A stretch of DNA of 49,267 nt from Candidatus Metalachnospira gallinarum (GTDB taxonomy: Bacteria; Bacillota; Clostridia; Lachnospirales; Anaerotignaceae): contig CAJFHC010000007.1 of the NCBI GenBank assembly GCA_904378045.1, positions 1 to 49,267 of the forward strand, given 5' to 3'. Below, piece by piece: positions 8,811 to 17,753 of this stretch. The stretch's first letter is position 1, and every line of letters begins with the position of its first letter. The notes under the pieces were generated by a model. That model worked only from the letters and a program-made list of their open reading frames with translations. It ran no database searches and had not been told where the DNA came from. The translations under genes were made by a program, and so were the position numbers.

Positions 8811-8838
8811 TTGATTAATCAGAAAATTATGGTAAAAT
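8811..8838 (+). promoter_or_regulatory. Candidate sigma-A promoter for the SLH/CAP gene
   Basis: TTGATT (8811-8816), a 16-bp spacer and TAAAAT (8833-8838), about 65 bases before the ATG at 8904. Confidence 0.45.
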
Positions 8839-8903
8839 ATTATTACGCATTTATTAAATAATTATTTCATTTTGATGTGCAGAACTTTTCTGCGAGGTGT
8901 GTT

Positions 8904-10325
8904 ATGAAAAGAGTAAGAACAATAATCATCAGCATGATCACCGCGCTGTGTGTTTCGCTTTCCGCTTTCGGCGTTTACGGCGCGGAAGCAGGAAGCAATC
9001 CGTTTCTGCTCGGGTCGTCGGTCACGGATACCATTACGGCGGCAAAGCAGCTTGGCATACTGGACGACAATATGGTAACGAGCGATGTTGTCACCAGAAA
9101 GGAATTATGCAGGATGATCGTCAGGTTTTACAGAGCCTCGACGGGAGGAACGGGAATAACCCTTTCAAGAAGTCCGTTTTATGACTGTGACGCCAATGAG
9201 GTAACTTTTTGCTACGAAAACGGAATAATAGAGGGCATAGGAGACGTGACGTTCGCTCCGGATTATTTTGTTTCAAGACAGGAGGCCGCCGATATAGTCG
9301 TGAACGCCATAAATGCCTGTGGAGCCAACATAATCGAGCCGGAAAAGGATTTTACCCTCGAATACAGCGACAGAGGCGATATTGCTGAGGAATATGTAAA
9401 GGACATCAGCTATCTTACAAGCATTGACGTCATAAACGGATACGGCGGGTATTTTTATCCGCAGTCCTATATTACGTTTGAGCAGGCAGCTTCAATGCTT
9501 GTGGAGTCATATTATCAGCTTATGCTTTCAAAAATAAGCATAAACGGCAAGCAGATCTCTCTCGGAGATGAGGAGGCGGAAATAACCGAAAAATTCGGTC
9601 AGCCTTCCTATAAATTGGAGGACGGAAATAAAGTCATCTGGGTATACAAGCAGTATATGACCAACTTCTTTTTTATCGGATTCTGCGAAGGCAAAGTGTC
9701 GGAGATATTCTCCAACGGAAACTCGTTCGTATACAGGGGAATTGCCTCAGGAAGCGACGTAAGCGATGTGGATTTTGGAGCGAGGGCGGAAATATCCGGA
9801 AATAAGGCGTTTTATAACGATGGATATGGAATTGTTCAGACGGGAGCTTTTTCCCTTGACAACAAAATAAACTATGTGTACGCTTCAGTACACGACAGCG
9901 GAGCCGTGCATAAAATAAGCAACTCCACAATGGAAAAAGACACGGAGCTTCTCTATGACATAATAAACAGCGAAAGGATAAAGAGAGGACTGCCCGAATT
10001 CACTAAAAATACAACGGTCGCGGCGGCCGCAAAACAGCATTCGCTGAATATGGGCTACTGGAACTATTCCGATTATACAAACAGGGACGGAGCGAGCCCC
10101 TTTGAGAGGTTCGACAACAGAGAGCTTGACTATATAATGGCTTCCGAAAATATCGCCAGGGTCAGCGGGCTTGTGGTCGAGATATATATTGAGTGGATGG
10201 AGAATCCAGGAAGCAGAAGCAACCTTTTGACCGACTATATGGATACTGTCGGCATAGGTATGAATATAAGCACGTCAGATAAACTTATTTACGCCACAAT
10301 GGATTTTCTCAAGCTGAGATCCTGA
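8904..10325 (+). CDS. Secreted SLH and CAP/SCP-domain protein
   Basis: This 473-residue protein starts at ATG 8904, where a GAGGTG sits 4 bases upstream and a proper signal peptide begins (MKRVRTIIISMITALCVSLS, cleavage near VYGAEA). An in-frame GTG at 8877 has no ribosome site and would spoil the signal. Two or three degenerate SLH-like repeats occupy about residues 30-205. A middle domain (about 210-330; ISINGKQISLGDEEAEITEKFGQPSY) resembles the CAP-associated N-terminal domain. The C-terminal CAP/SCP domain (about 345-473) carries LLYDIINSERIKRGLP and ASENIA. CAP proteins of Firmicutes are secreted, often wall-associated proteins of poorly known function, including some made during sporulation. 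A bidirectional terminator separates it from the convergent Cys-rich gene. Confidence 0.85.
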   Translation: MKRVRTIIISMITALCVSLSAFGVYGAEAGSNPFLLGSSVTDTITAAKQLGILDDNMVTSDVVTRKELCRMIVRFYRASTGGTGITLSRSPFYDCDANEVTFCYENGIIEGIGDVTFAPDYFVSRQEAADIVVNAINACGANIIEPEKDFTLEYSDRGDIAEEYVKDISYLTSIDVINGYGGYFYPQSYITFEQAASMLVESYYQLMLSKISINGKQISLGDEEAEITEKFGQPSYKLEDGNKVIWVYKQYMTNFFFIGFCEGKVSEIFSNGNSFVYRGIASGSDVSDVDFGARAEISGNKAFYNDGYGIVQTGAFSLDNKINYVYASVHDSGAVHKISNSTMEKDTELLYDIINSERIKRGLPEFTKNTTVAAAAKQHSLNMGYWNYSDYTNRDGASPFERFDNRELDYIMASENIARVSGLVVEIYIEWMENPGSRSNLLTDYMDTVGIGMNISTSDKLIYATMDFLKLRS

Positions 10326-10336
10326 TTGGAGATTAA

Positions 10337-10378
10337 AAGCTCACAGAGCCCGTTATCCGGGCCCTGTGAGCTTTTTTT
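10337..10378. terminator. Bidirectional terminator between convergent genes
   Basis: A stem AGCTCACAG / CTGTGAGCT extends into GCCCG / CGGGC around a TTATC loop, with TTTTTTT on the plus side and CTTTTAATC on the minus side. It serves both the SLH/CAP gene and the Cys-rich gene. Confidence 0.85.
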
Positions 10379-10396
10379 GACATACGGCGTCGGCCG

Positions 10397-11224
10397 TTAA
10401 TTTCTGCAGTTACAGTTTCCTGAGCAGGCGTTTTCAAGTTCGCTGAGCGTGGGCGGGCAGAACATATCCGAAGGGAAGGAGAGGCTGTTGAAGAAATCGC
10501 ATACGCTCTCCGTGCTTTCTGTCGCTGTGCAGTCGTTGGGAATACAGCATCCATAGCTGTGAACGAGCATATTCACAGGACGGAAAAGTCTTATTACAGC
10601 AAAAAGCCCGATGGTGACGCAGACAGCCGTGGGAACCTCAACGACCGAGTCGTCGCATCCGCATCCGCAGTCGCAGCTGCATTTAGGAGTAAGCCTGAGC
10701 TCCGCGTCCAAAGCGGCGGCTTTTCCCTCAACGGAAACATAGGGTCCCGATGATGTTGAAAGGCCTTCGGCGTTGACAAGGTCGGTGGCCATTGCGGTGT
10801 CGCTTCCTACGGAGCCGAAAAGCGTTGCCTGCATGGTGTATACGCTTGTGGCTCTCTTGCAGGTAATGAAGTTGCAGTCGGAGTCTCTGAAGGTTATCGT
10901 ATAGGAGAATACAAATTTGATCTCCACATCCCAATAGCCGGTTCTGAAGGCGTTTTCTTTTTTCTTTGTGATCAGTATTTTGCAAAGGCAAAGGTCGTCG
11001 ATGGATACGGAGGCGGCGTTTGACGGAGGAACGATTATATCCCCCTCCTGAAGAATCTCATTGCAGGAAGCCGCGTTCCTTGCGCAGCGGGCCGGTCCGA
11101 GCAGGCAAGGTGTTAAGCAGATCTGTTTACGGCACTGATCAAAAATTTTGTAAGCGATGATGCAATCTTCTGTAGACGCATTAGACTGCGCTGAGCAGTT
11201 CAGAGTTGATTCACAGCAAGACAT
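10397..11224 (-). CDS. Cysteine-rich clostridial protein, possible spore-coat or surface protein
   Basis: This 275-residue protein has about 27 cysteines, clustered at the N-terminus (MSCCESTLNC), in the middle (KCSCDCGCGCDDS) and at the C-terminus (NACSGNCNCRN). It has no signal peptide. The central part (about 55-175: GDIIVPPSNAASVSIDDL, then GYWDVEIKFVFSYTITF and LFGSVGSD) is a beta-rich domain resembling a conserved family I know from Clostridia, whose members are uncharacterised. The start is ATG 11224, 8 bases after GGGAGG; a TTG two codons upstream is too close to the ribosome site. Cytoplasmic synthesis, Cys clusters and a sigma-K-like promoter upstream suggest a mother-cell-made coat protein. 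That assignment is inference. Confidence 0.75.
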   Translation of the reverse strand: MSCCESTLNCSAQSNASTEDCIIAYKIFDQCRKQICLTPCLLGPARCARNAASCNEILQEGDIIVPPSNAASVSIDDLCLCKILITKKKENAFRTGYWDVEIKFVFSYTITFRDSDCNFITCKRATSVYTMQATLFGSVGSDTAMATDLVNAEGLSTSSGPYVSVEGKAAALDAELRLTPKCSCDCGCGCDDSVVEVPTAVCVTIGLFAVIRLFRPVNMLVHSYGCCIPNDCTATESTESVCDFFNSLSFPSDMFCPPTLSELENACSGNCNCRN

Positions 11225-11254
11225 ATCCAATGCCTCCCATATTTTTTTATGTTA

Positions 11255-11282
11255 TATAATATGAGAATTTTATTAAACGGTG
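11255..11282 (-). promoter_or_regulatory. Candidate sigma-K-type promoter for the Cys-rich gene
   Basis: On the minus strand CACC (plus 11282-11279) is followed after 15 bases by CATATTATA (plus 11263-11255). This fits the published sigma-K pattern mACm-16/17-CATAnnnTA, with the spacing one base short or equal depending on the counting convention. It ends about 30 bases before the ATG. AT-rich context makes chance matches possible. Confidence 0.4.
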
Positions 11283-11302
11283 AGTGAAAACGGCCTATTT
11301 TA

Positions 11303-11331
11303 TTGACAGGGATATGCCTAAGCCTTATACT
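11303..11331 (+). promoter_or_regulatory. Sigma-A promoter for ftsQ/divIB
   Basis: A perfect -35 TTGACA (11303-11308), a 17-bp spacer and TATACT (11326-11331) lie 38 bases before the ATG at 11370. Confidence 0.7.
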
Positions 11332-11369
11332 ATATAAATTAAACGGAGCCGGAAAGCTGGTGTTTTATA

Positions 11370-12383
11370 ATGAAGGAAATCAGATTTTCGTTTGATGATG
11401 ACGACAGGACGGAAAACAATGAGGACATAGACATGTCCGAATATAAAGAATATATAAGGGATCTTTTCAGTGAGCCCGATGACGAAGCGGACGAGGGAGA
11501 TGAGGAACAGCCTGAGGAAGAATTTGGTCCCGATACGATCCCGGAAGACCCTGACACGGACGGCGAGTTTGACGAAGACGAGGAAGACGGCGATAGCGGC
11601 GGGGAGGAGACTAAGAGGAGACCGCGCCGCGCCGACACAGAAGGCGAAAGAAAGATCAGCCGCGCCGCCAGAAGAAGGCTCGCCGTAAGGATTGCGGGAG
11701 GAGCAGCCGCCGCTGCCGCCATAGGCGCGGTGTTTTTGGCGTCTCCTGTTTTTGCCGTAAGAAATATTGAGATAAATGACACAAGATATTTCACAAGCGA
11801 CGAGATATGCTCTAAAATCGGCCTTTACACGGGTGATAACGGCGTGTTTTTCAATAAGGGAAGGGCTGAAAAGATACTTGAAAGCGATAAATATATATCC
11901 GAGGCGGATGTTTCGTTCCGCTTTCCCGATACTATGGTCATAACCATAGACGAGAACAGGATATACGGATATATCAATTATCTCGGAGACTATCTCTATA
12001 TTGACAGAGAAGGAAGAGTAATAGATGTGAAAGGCGAAACGGAGGAAAGCCTGCCCGTTATTGAGGGACTCAAATTCAACTCATTTACCATTGGAGAAGT
12101 CATGCGGGTTGAAAACGAGGACTCGTTTGAGGCCGCCCTCATAATTTCAAACGCCATGTCAAAATACGAGGTGGAGGGCAAGAAGGTAAGCGTGAATGTG
12201 GCGGACTGCGATAACCTCTACGCTTATATCGACAATATTAAGGTGCTTTTGGGCGACACGTCAAGAATGGAGGAAAAAATAAAAACCATGGCCGAGGCCG
12301 TAGCTGAAATACCCGAGGGAGACATGGGCACTCTTGATTTGCAGGATCTCAGCAAGCCGATAATTTTTAAATATTCGACCTGA
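11370..12383 (+). CDS. ftsQ: Cell division protein FtsQ/DivIB
   Basis: This 337-residue bitopic protein has a very acidic cytoplasmic N-terminus (about residues 8-80, mostly D and E), a basic stretch (TKRRPRRAD and RAARRR), one membrane helix (about 108-128) and an extracytoplasmic POTRA domain. The POTRA domain begins FAVRNIEINDTRYFTSDEI and runs to about residue 200, followed by the FtsQ/DivIB beta domain. FtsQ/DivIB links FtsL and FtsB/DivIC to the septal synthase. The acidic tail is much longer than usual. The ribosome site is weak (GGTG about 7 bases upstream). ftsZ follows from its own promoter; ftsA, normally between them in many bacteria, is absent. Confidence 0.85.
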   Translation: MKEIRFSFDDDDRTENNEDIDMSEYKEYIRDLFSEPDDEADEGDEEQPEEEFGPDTIPEDPDTDGEFDEDEEDGDSGGEETKRRPRRADTEGERKISRAARRRLAVRIAGGAAAAAAIGAVFLASPVFAVRNIEINDTRYFTSDEICSKIGLYTGDNGVFFNKGRAEKILESDKYISEADVSFRFPDTMVITIDENRIYGYINYLGDYLYIDREGRVIDVKGETEESLPVIEGLKFNSFTIGEVMRVENEDSFEAALIISNAMSKYEVEGKKVSVNVADCDNLYAYIDNIKVLLGDTSRMEEKIKTMAEAVAEIPEGDMGTLDLQDLSKPIIFKYST

Positions 12384-12427
12384 CAGACGAGGTACCTTAA
12401 AAATTTCTTTAAAAATTAAAATTTTTA

Positions 12428-12456
12428 TTGAATATTAGGTAAAAACAATATACAAT
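12428..12456 (+). promoter_or_regulatory. Sigma-A promoter for ftsZ
   Basis: TTGAAT (12428-12433), a 17-bp spacer and TACAAT (12451-12456). The leader to the ATG at 12550 is about 85 nt and AU-rich. Confidence 0.6.
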
Positions 12457-12549
12457 GTAATATGAGTATAATTCAAGAATGAATAAGTGTGTTTACCAGC
12501 TTGATTATAATTTATTTACATATACTGGAGAAAGTTTAGGAGGATTACA

Positions 12550-13713
12550 ATGGCCGGAATTGAATTTGACATGAATAACACTAATGTTGCGCAGATAAAA
12601 GTTGTAGGTGTCGGCGGCGGCGGAAACAATGCTGTTGACAGGATGATTGCCGACAATATGTCTGGCGTTGACTTCATTTCTATAAACACGGATAAACAGC
12701 AGCTTGACAGATCTCTCGCTCAGACAAAGATACAGATCGGCGAAAAGCTTACAAGGGGACTCGGAGCCGGCGGAAACCCCGAGATCGGAGAAAAGAGCGT
12801 TGATGAGACAAAAGACGAGATAGCGAACGCTTTCAAGGACGCTGATATGATATTCGTTACGGCCGGTATGGGCGGCGGAACAGGTACGGGAGCCGCTCCG
12901 AAAGTAGCGGGAATAGCAAAAGACATGGGCAAGCTCACTGTCGGCGTTGTAACAAAACCCTTCTTCTTTGAAGGAAAGAAGAGAATGGACAACGCTGAAA
13001 AGGGTATCGCGGAGCTTAAGAAAAATGTTGATACTCTTGTTATAATACCAAACCAGAAGCTCTTAAGCATAATAGATAAAAAGACAACTATGGTAGAGGC
13101 TTTCAGAAAGGCCGACGAAATACTCAGACAGGGCGTTTCCGGAATTACCGACCTTATCTCCAGTCCCGGAATCATCAATCTTGATTTTGCCGACGTAAGA
13201 ACGATTATGTCCGATAAGGGAATCGCTCATATGGGCATTGGTATCGGAACCGGCGAAAACAAGGCGGAAATGGCAGCCAAAGCCGCTATTTCAAGCCCTC
13301 TGCTTGAGACTACCATTGCCGGAGCTAAATATGTGCTTATCAATATCTGCGGAGACGCTAACCTCGGACTTCTTGAGGCAGGAGAAGCCGCAAGCCTTAT
13401 TTCCGAGTCCATCGATCCTAACGCCGAGATTATTTTCGGTACTACGCTCAACGAGGAACTTGACGATAAGGTTATCGTTACGGTTATTGCTACCGGTATC
13501 GACTGCGAAGGCTTCAGCAAGGACGAGCCCGCTCCTAAAAAGGCGGAGGAAACAACAACTGCCGGCGCAAGCAAAGATACGGAAGAAAAACCGGCTGAGA
13601 AAGACGAAAAGACCGAAAGCCAGCCGGAGGTCGTTTCCTATATCGACAACAACGGGGAAAAGGTTGATCTTGATATAGATATACCTAGTTTCCTCAGAAG
13701 AAGAAAATCATAA
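12550..13713 (+). CDS. ftsZ: Cell division GTPase FtsZ
   Basis: This 387-residue tubulin homologue forms the cytoplasmic Z ring. Visible motifs are [11 protein letters not shown] (about residues 22-32), the tubulin signature GGGTGTG within 106-114, the N-terminal GTPase domain to about 190 and the T7-loop region around [11 protein letters not shown]. An acidic, Ala/Glu/Lys-rich linker (about 325-370) leads to the C-terminal conserved peptide [13 protein letters not shown], which binds FtsA, SepF, ZapA-type and Min partners. The start is ATG with AGGAGG 7 bases upstream. A terminator follows at 13741. Confidence 0.98.
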   Translation: MAGIEFDMNNTNVAQIKVVGVGGGGNNAVDRMIADNMSGVDFISINTDKQQLDRSLAQTKIQIGEKLTRGLGAGGNPEIGEKSVDETKDEIANAFKDADMIFVTAGMGGGTGTGAAPKVAGIAKDMGKLTVGVVTKPFFFEGKKRMDNAEKGIAELKKNVDTLVIIPNQKLLSIIDKKTTMVEAFRKADEILRQGVSGITDLISSPGIINLDFADVRTIMSDKGIAHMGIGIGTGENKAEMAAKAAISSPLLETTIAGAKYVLINICGDANLGLLEAGEAASLISESIDPNAEIIFGTTLNEELDDKVIVTVIATGIDCEGFSKDEPAPKKAEETTTAGASKDTEEKPAEKDEKTESQPEVVSYIDNNGEKVDLDIDIPSFLRRRKS

Positions 13714-13740
13714 TAACTCAAAAACCATCGGCTAATATTG

Positions 13741-13775
13741 AGCTGCTCTTGGACTGACGGGAGCAGCTTGTTTTA
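13741..13775 (+). terminator. Rho-independent terminator after ftsZ
   Basis: An 8-bp stem AGCTGCTC / GAGCAGCT with a 12-base loop is followed by TGTTTTATAA, just upstream of the next gene's ribosome site. Confidence 0.7.
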
Positions 13776-13793
13776 TAAAAGGAGGGTATTGAA

Positions 13794-14702
13794 ATGAAAT
13801 ATTTGATCTTGGGCACAGGCGGAACCGGAGCGTCCATAGGCGCGTTTTTGGCTGCCGAAGGCAAAGACGTTACTTTTATGGCAAGGGGAGCCCATCTTGA
13901 GGCAATGAGAAAAAACGGCCTTGTGCTTGACTCCGGCCTTAAGGGACATATGGAAATAAAAAACGTAAAGGCCTTTGAGGGTAAGGATATAAACGATAAA
14001 GCCGACGTTATTTTTGTATGCGTTAAAAGCTATTCCCTGGAAGACATAATCCCTGTTATAAAAAGAGCGGCCGGCGCCGATACTATCGTAATTCCCATCC
14101 TTAATATGTTTAAAACCGGAGCGAAGATCAAAGAATATCTTCCCGAGGTTAAATGCCTTGAAGGCTGTATTTACATAAGCGCGTTTATTGACGCTCCAGG
14201 AAAGATCGTTCATGCCGGTGATACGTTTAAAGTATTTTTCGGAAATCCCTATAATGAGGACGTAAAGGAAGAAATTATGGAACAGGTCGTTTCCGATCTT
14301 AAGTCCGCAGGCGTTACTGCGGGTATCTCCGACGACATACTCAGGGATACGTTCAAAAAATTCTCATTCATTTCGGCCTTTGCCGCCACAGGAGCTTACT
14401 ATGACGTAGACGCCGGAGCGATACACAGAGAGGGAGAAATAAGGGAATTTTATAAATCCCTCGTAAGAGAAATAATCGAGATCGGAAAGGCGATGGGCGT
14501 CAATACGAGCCCCACGCTTTTTGAGGATGATATGACGACTATGGACTCCTTTGGCGACGATATAAAGACGTCGCTCCAGAGAGATCTTGAGGCAGGCAAA
14601 AACTCCGAGATCGACACGCTTATTTTCGGAGTCTCAAGGCTTGGAAAGCAGTATGGAGTGCCTACTCCCTGCTACGACAGGGTCACGGCTAAATTCTCTT
14701 AA
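13794..14702 (+). CDS. Ketopantoate reductase-family (ApbA/PanE) oxidoreductase
   Basis: This 302-residue NAD(P)-dependent reductase starts at ATG behind AAAGGAGG. The N-terminal Rossmann motif is ILGTGGTGASIGAFLA (GxGGxG, residues 4-19). The conserved VKSY segment with the catalytic-type lysine lies near residue 82, and the C-terminal helical domain includes the family's TSLQRDLEAG near 262 and the IDTLIFGVSRLGKQYGVPTP end. PanE converts ketopantoate to pantoate in CoA synthesis, but the family contains many paralogues with other 2-oxo substrates. No pan genes are nearby, so the substrate is uncertain. Confidence 0.85.
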   Translation: MKYLILGTGGTGASIGAFLAAEGKDVTFMARGAHLEAMRKNGLVLDSGLKGHMEIKNVKAFEGKDINDKADVIFVCVKSYSLEDIIPVIKRAAGADTIVIPILNMFKTGAKIKEYLPEVKCLEGCIYISAFIDAPGKIVHAGDTFKVFFGNPYNEDVKEEIMEQVVSDLKSAGVTAGISDDILRDTFKKFSFISAFAATGAYYDVDAGAIHREGEIREFYKSLVREIIEIGKAMGVNTSPTLFEDDMTTMDSFGDDIKTSLQRDLEAGKNSEIDTLIFGVSRLGKQYGVPTPCYDRVTAKFS

Positions 14703-14718
14703 TTTTTTCTAAAATATG

Positions 14719-14747
14719 TGGAGAAATTTATGCCGCTATGGTATACT
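14719..14747 (+). promoter_or_regulatory. Candidate promoter for zapA
   Basis: A good -10 TATACT (14742-14747) sits 17 bp after a weak -35 TGGAGA (14719-14724), 38 bases before the zapA start. Confidence 0.4.
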
Positions 14748-14784
14748 TGTTCTATTAAAATGAGTGGTTTGAGGTGAACGGCAG

Positions 14785-15240
14785 ATGGCTGAAAAAAATC
14801 ATGTGCAGGTTATGATAGAGGGTAAGCTGATGACCCTTGTGGGTACGGAAAGCCCCGAATATATGAAAAGCGTAGCCGAGTACATAGAGGAAAAAAATAA
14901 GGAGATACGTTCCGGTGAAAACGGTAGACGGATGAATGTGGCCATGGCCTCTATACTTACTTCTATAAATGTTGCCGATGATTATTTTAAGGAAAAAGAA
15001 AAAAACAACGATCTTCAAAAACAGGCCGATGACCTTAAGGAGCAGCTTGAAAGCTGCAAAAAAGAGCTTGAAGAGGCTAAAAAGGAGATCGAACAGCTTA
15101 ACAGGGATATATATATCCTTAAGGATGACATGAACATGCTTGCTGAGGAAAAGGCGCAGGTGGAGGATCAGCTTGACGAGTATTTCGTTGCCCTTGACGC
15201 CAGCAAGAATATAACGAACAAGAACAAAAACAGGCAATGA
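14785..15240 (+). CDS. zapA: Cell division protein ZapA
   Basis: This 151-residue protein starts at ATG behind GAGGTG. The ZapA head domain (about 1-70) is recognisable from VMIEGKLMTLVGTESPEYMKSV and the block MNVAMASILTSINVADDYFK. A long coiled coil follows (about 70-140; alternating Lys/Glu/Leu heptads such as LKEQLESCKKELEEAKKEIE). ZapA bundles FtsZ filaments in the Z ring. It is longer than the roughly 85-110 residues of Bacillus ZapA because of the extended coiled coil, as is common in Clostridia. The U32 peptidase gene follows after an 88-bp structured spacer. Confidence 0.88.
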   Translation: MAEKNHVQVMIEGKLMTLVGTESPEYMKSVAEYIEEKNKEIRSGENGRRMNVAMASILTSINVADDYFKEKEKNNDLQKQADDLKEQLESCKKELEEAKKEIEQLNRDIYILKDDMNMLAEEKAQVEDQLDEYFVALDASKNITNKNKNRQ

Positions 15241-15247
15241 GTATGTG

Positions 15248-15302
15248 GGGCGGGTTTAAAATGCTCTTGTAAAAACAAACGAGAGCATAGCTATTCCCGC
15301 CC
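15248..15302 (+). other. Long hairpin between zapA and the U32 peptidase gene
   Basis: An outer stem GGGCGGG (15248-15254) / CCCGCCC (15296-15302) encloses an inner stem ATGCTC / GAGCAT and a TTGT / ACAA tip. It fills most of the spacer. It lacks a U-run, so it is not a standard terminator, and it ends about 15 bases before the GGAGG of the next gene. It could be an RNA processing site, a leader element, or a weak Rho-type stop. Confidence 0.5.
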
Positions 15303-15328
15303 TGTTTGAATATATTGGAGGAAATAAT

Positions 15329-17746
15329 ATGCTTAAACCGGAATTGCTTTCGCCCTGCGGGAACATGGAGGCCCTGAGAGCGGCCATAAATAACGGAGCA
15401 GACGCTGTTTATCTTGGCGGAAAGGATTTCAGCGCCAGAAAATACGCGGGCAATTTTTCCGTCGAGGAAATAGAGGAAGCCTGCGATTACTGTCACCTGC
15501 GCGGAGCGAAGGTGTATGTGACGGTAAATACTCTGTACAAGGATCAGGAACTGACAAAGTTCATTAAATTCGTTAAGGAACTTTATATGGCCGGCGTTGA
15601 CGCTCTGATCGTACAGGATCTTGGGGCGGCAAATCTTATTAAAAGATCATTCCCCGATCTAAAACTTAACGCCAGCACCCAGCTTACGGCCAATACCGCC
15701 GATGACGTTAACTTCCTTTACAAAAACGGATTCGATAAGGTCATATTAAGCAGGGAACTGTCCATAGACGAGATAAGGGATATTAGGAAAAACACGGACG
15801 CTGAAATAGAATGTTTTGTTCATGGAGCGCTGTGCGTTTCCTTTTCCGGGCAGTGCATTATGAGCAGTATTTTAGGCGGAAGGAGCGGAAACAGAGGATG
15901 CTGCGCCCAGACATGCCGTCTGCCCTATGAGCTTTACAGGGACTATGATAAGGTAGACGAGGGATACCTTATGAGCCCCAAGGACATAGAAACGCTTGAG
16001 ATACTTCCTCAGCTTATAGAGGCCGGGATAAATTCCTTCAAGATAGAGGGCAGGATGAAAAATCCAGAGTATGTGGCGGGAGTTACGGCCATATACAGAA
16101 AATATATAGATATGTACTTTGACGACCCAGAGAGATACAGCGTTGATAAAAACGATTTAAAGATACTCCTTCAGCTTTTCAACAGGGGAGGCTTTACAAA
16201 CGGATATTTCACCACTCCGGCGGGTTCTGATATGATGAGCACGGAAAGGCCGAAGGCATGGGGACTTAAGACCGGCATCGTGGACGTTTATGACGGAAAA
16301 TACGGCAGGGCGTCCATAAGGACAAGGGAGCCACTTGTGCCCGGAGACGGAATAGAAGTATGGACAAAAAATGAACCCCATGTCGGATGCGGAATATCCA
16401 AGCCGTCAAGAGCCGGAGAGGTCATAAGCGTTATGATAAAGGGCGATATAGAAAAGAACGACGTTGTATATAAAACGTACGACAAGGCGCTTATGGACTC
16501 TATGAAGAAAACCTATGAAAAGGACACAAGAAGGACCGATATTTACGGAAAACTTACGGTAAAAAGAGGAAAGCCCATGGAACTTAAGCTCTGGCTCAAA
16601 GAGGGCGTAAGCATTGCCGTCAGCGGAGCGGAGCCTGCCGAAGCAGAAAACCGCCCGGCAACAAAAGACAGCCTTGAAAAACAGATAGGCAAAATGGGTT
16701 CCACGCCGTTCAGGCTTGAAAAGCTGGACGTTATCCTTGACGACGGCCTGTTTGCCGATATTAAATCACTCAACGATTTGAGGAGAAGCGCCTGCGAGCT
16801 TTTAGAGGAAAAAATAACGTCGAAAAACAAGCATGGCGAGCCGGAATTTGTGGCGTTCCCCGAGACAAGCGTCAGCGGAATAAAGAAAAACAAAAGGCTG
16901 AACGTAAAGGTCAGAAATATGGAGCAGTTCAACGCCGCCTGCCAGGAGGGCGTAAACACCATATATTTTGAAATGTCCGATGAGCTTGGGGATAACCTTG
17001 AGAAGATAATAGAAAAGGCTCATTCGATGGAAATAGAGATCTTCGCTGCCTTCCCCAGAATATACAGGAAAAAGGACGAGAAAATATATGCGCCTCTTAT
17101 TTCAAGACTGTCAAACAGTATGCTTGACGGCTTCCTCGTTACATCGGTCGGACAGTTCGACTCCGTAAAATCGACAGGAAAAAAGACTGCCGTGGATTAT
17201 AATATGAACGTGTTTAATAACGAGGCAGTGGAATATTTCAAGCACAGGGGAGCCGACAGGATAACCATGTCCGTGGAGATGAACGTAAAGGAGCTTAATG
17301 AGGCCGCCGATGACGACTGCGAAATGGTCGTGTACGGATACCTGCCCCTTATGACAACGGTGCAGTGTCCCATAGGAAACTATGCCGGAGGAAAAACAGC
17401 GGGGATATACTGTTCCGAAAGATATTCGGACGAGGATTATGTGCTTAAGGACAGAAAGGACGTTGCTTTCCCTCTGCTTCCAAACTGCGATACATGCGTA
17501 TGCCAGATATTGAACAGCAAGCCGCTTTTCACGCTCAAATTTTACGACGAGATACTTGAAACGCCGTCGGGCTTTGTGCGTCTTGATTTTACGAAGGAGA
17601 CTTCCGGGGAAGTATCGGACATCGTCAGAGGCTATATGGAAATGACGGACGATGTGAGACATCCGGGACAGGCGGCGAAGGCTCTGCTGAATAAAATGTC
17701 AAAGAGAGCCGTGACAAAGGGACACTTCTTCAGAGGAGTTGAGTAA
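15329..17746 (+). CDS. U32-family peptidase-like protein (RlhA/TrhP relative)
   Basis: This 805-residue protein opens with LLSPCGNMEALRAAINNGAD, the typical U32 start. It has the family signature CFVHGALCVSFSGQC (about residues 168-182), the Cys cluster GNRGCCAQTC just after, and a C-terminal cysteine pair CDTCVC. The middle holds a DUF3656-like region, giving the long form related to E. coli RlhA/YdcP. Characterised relatives (RlhA, TrhP) act in prephenate-dependent hydroxylation of 23S rRNA or tRNA; older collagenase annotation is unlikely to apply. The start is ATG with GGAGG 8 bases upstream. The location behind zapA is common in Clostridia. Confidence 0.87.
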   Translation: MLKPELLSPCGNMEALRAAINNGADAVYLGGKDFSARKYAGNFSVEEIEEACDYCHLRGAKVYVTVNTLYKDQELTKFIKFVKELYMAGVDALIVQDLGAANLIKRSFPDLKLNASTQLTANTADDVNFLYKNGFDKVILSRELSIDEIRDIRKNTDAEIECFVHGALCVSFSGQCIMSSILGGRSGNRGCCAQTCRLPYELYRDYDKVDEGYLMSPKDIETLEILPQLIEAGINSFKIEGRMKNPEYVAGVTAIYRKYIDMYFDDPERYSVDKNDLKILLQLFNRGGFTNGYFTTPAGSDMMSTERPKAWGLKTGIVDVYDGKYGRASIRTREPLVPGDGIEVWTKNEPHVGCGISKPSRAGEVISVMIKGDIEKNDVVYKTYDKALMDSMKKTYEKDTRRTDIYGKLTVKRGKPMELKLWLKEGVSIAVSGAEPAEAENRPATKDSLEKQIGKMGSTPFRLEKLDVILDDGLFADIKSLNDLRRSACELLEEKITSKNKHGEPEFVAFPETSVSGIKKNKRLNVKVRNMEQFNAACQEGVNTIYFEMSDELGDNLEKIIEKAHSMEIEIFAAFPRIYRKKDEKIYAPLISRLSNSMLDGFLVTSVGQFDSVKSTGKKTAVDYNMNVFNNEAVEYFKHRGADRITMSVEMNVKELNEAADDDCEMVVYGYLPLMTTVQCPIGNYAGGKTAGIYCSERYSDEDYVLKDRKDVAFPLLPNCDTCVCQILNSKPLFTLKFYDEILETPSGFVRLDFTKETSGEVSDIVRGYMEMTDDVRHPGQAAKALLNKMSKRAVTKGHFFRGVE

Positions 17747-17753
17747 TGACTCG

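Larger units (their letters stand above)
8516..8903. other. 388-bp intergenic region
   Basis: After the terminator at 8530-8575 there are about 230 AT-rich bases without an ORF, repeat or stable hairpin that I can see, then a candidate promoter at 8811-8838 for the SLH/CAP gene. Confidence 0.6.
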
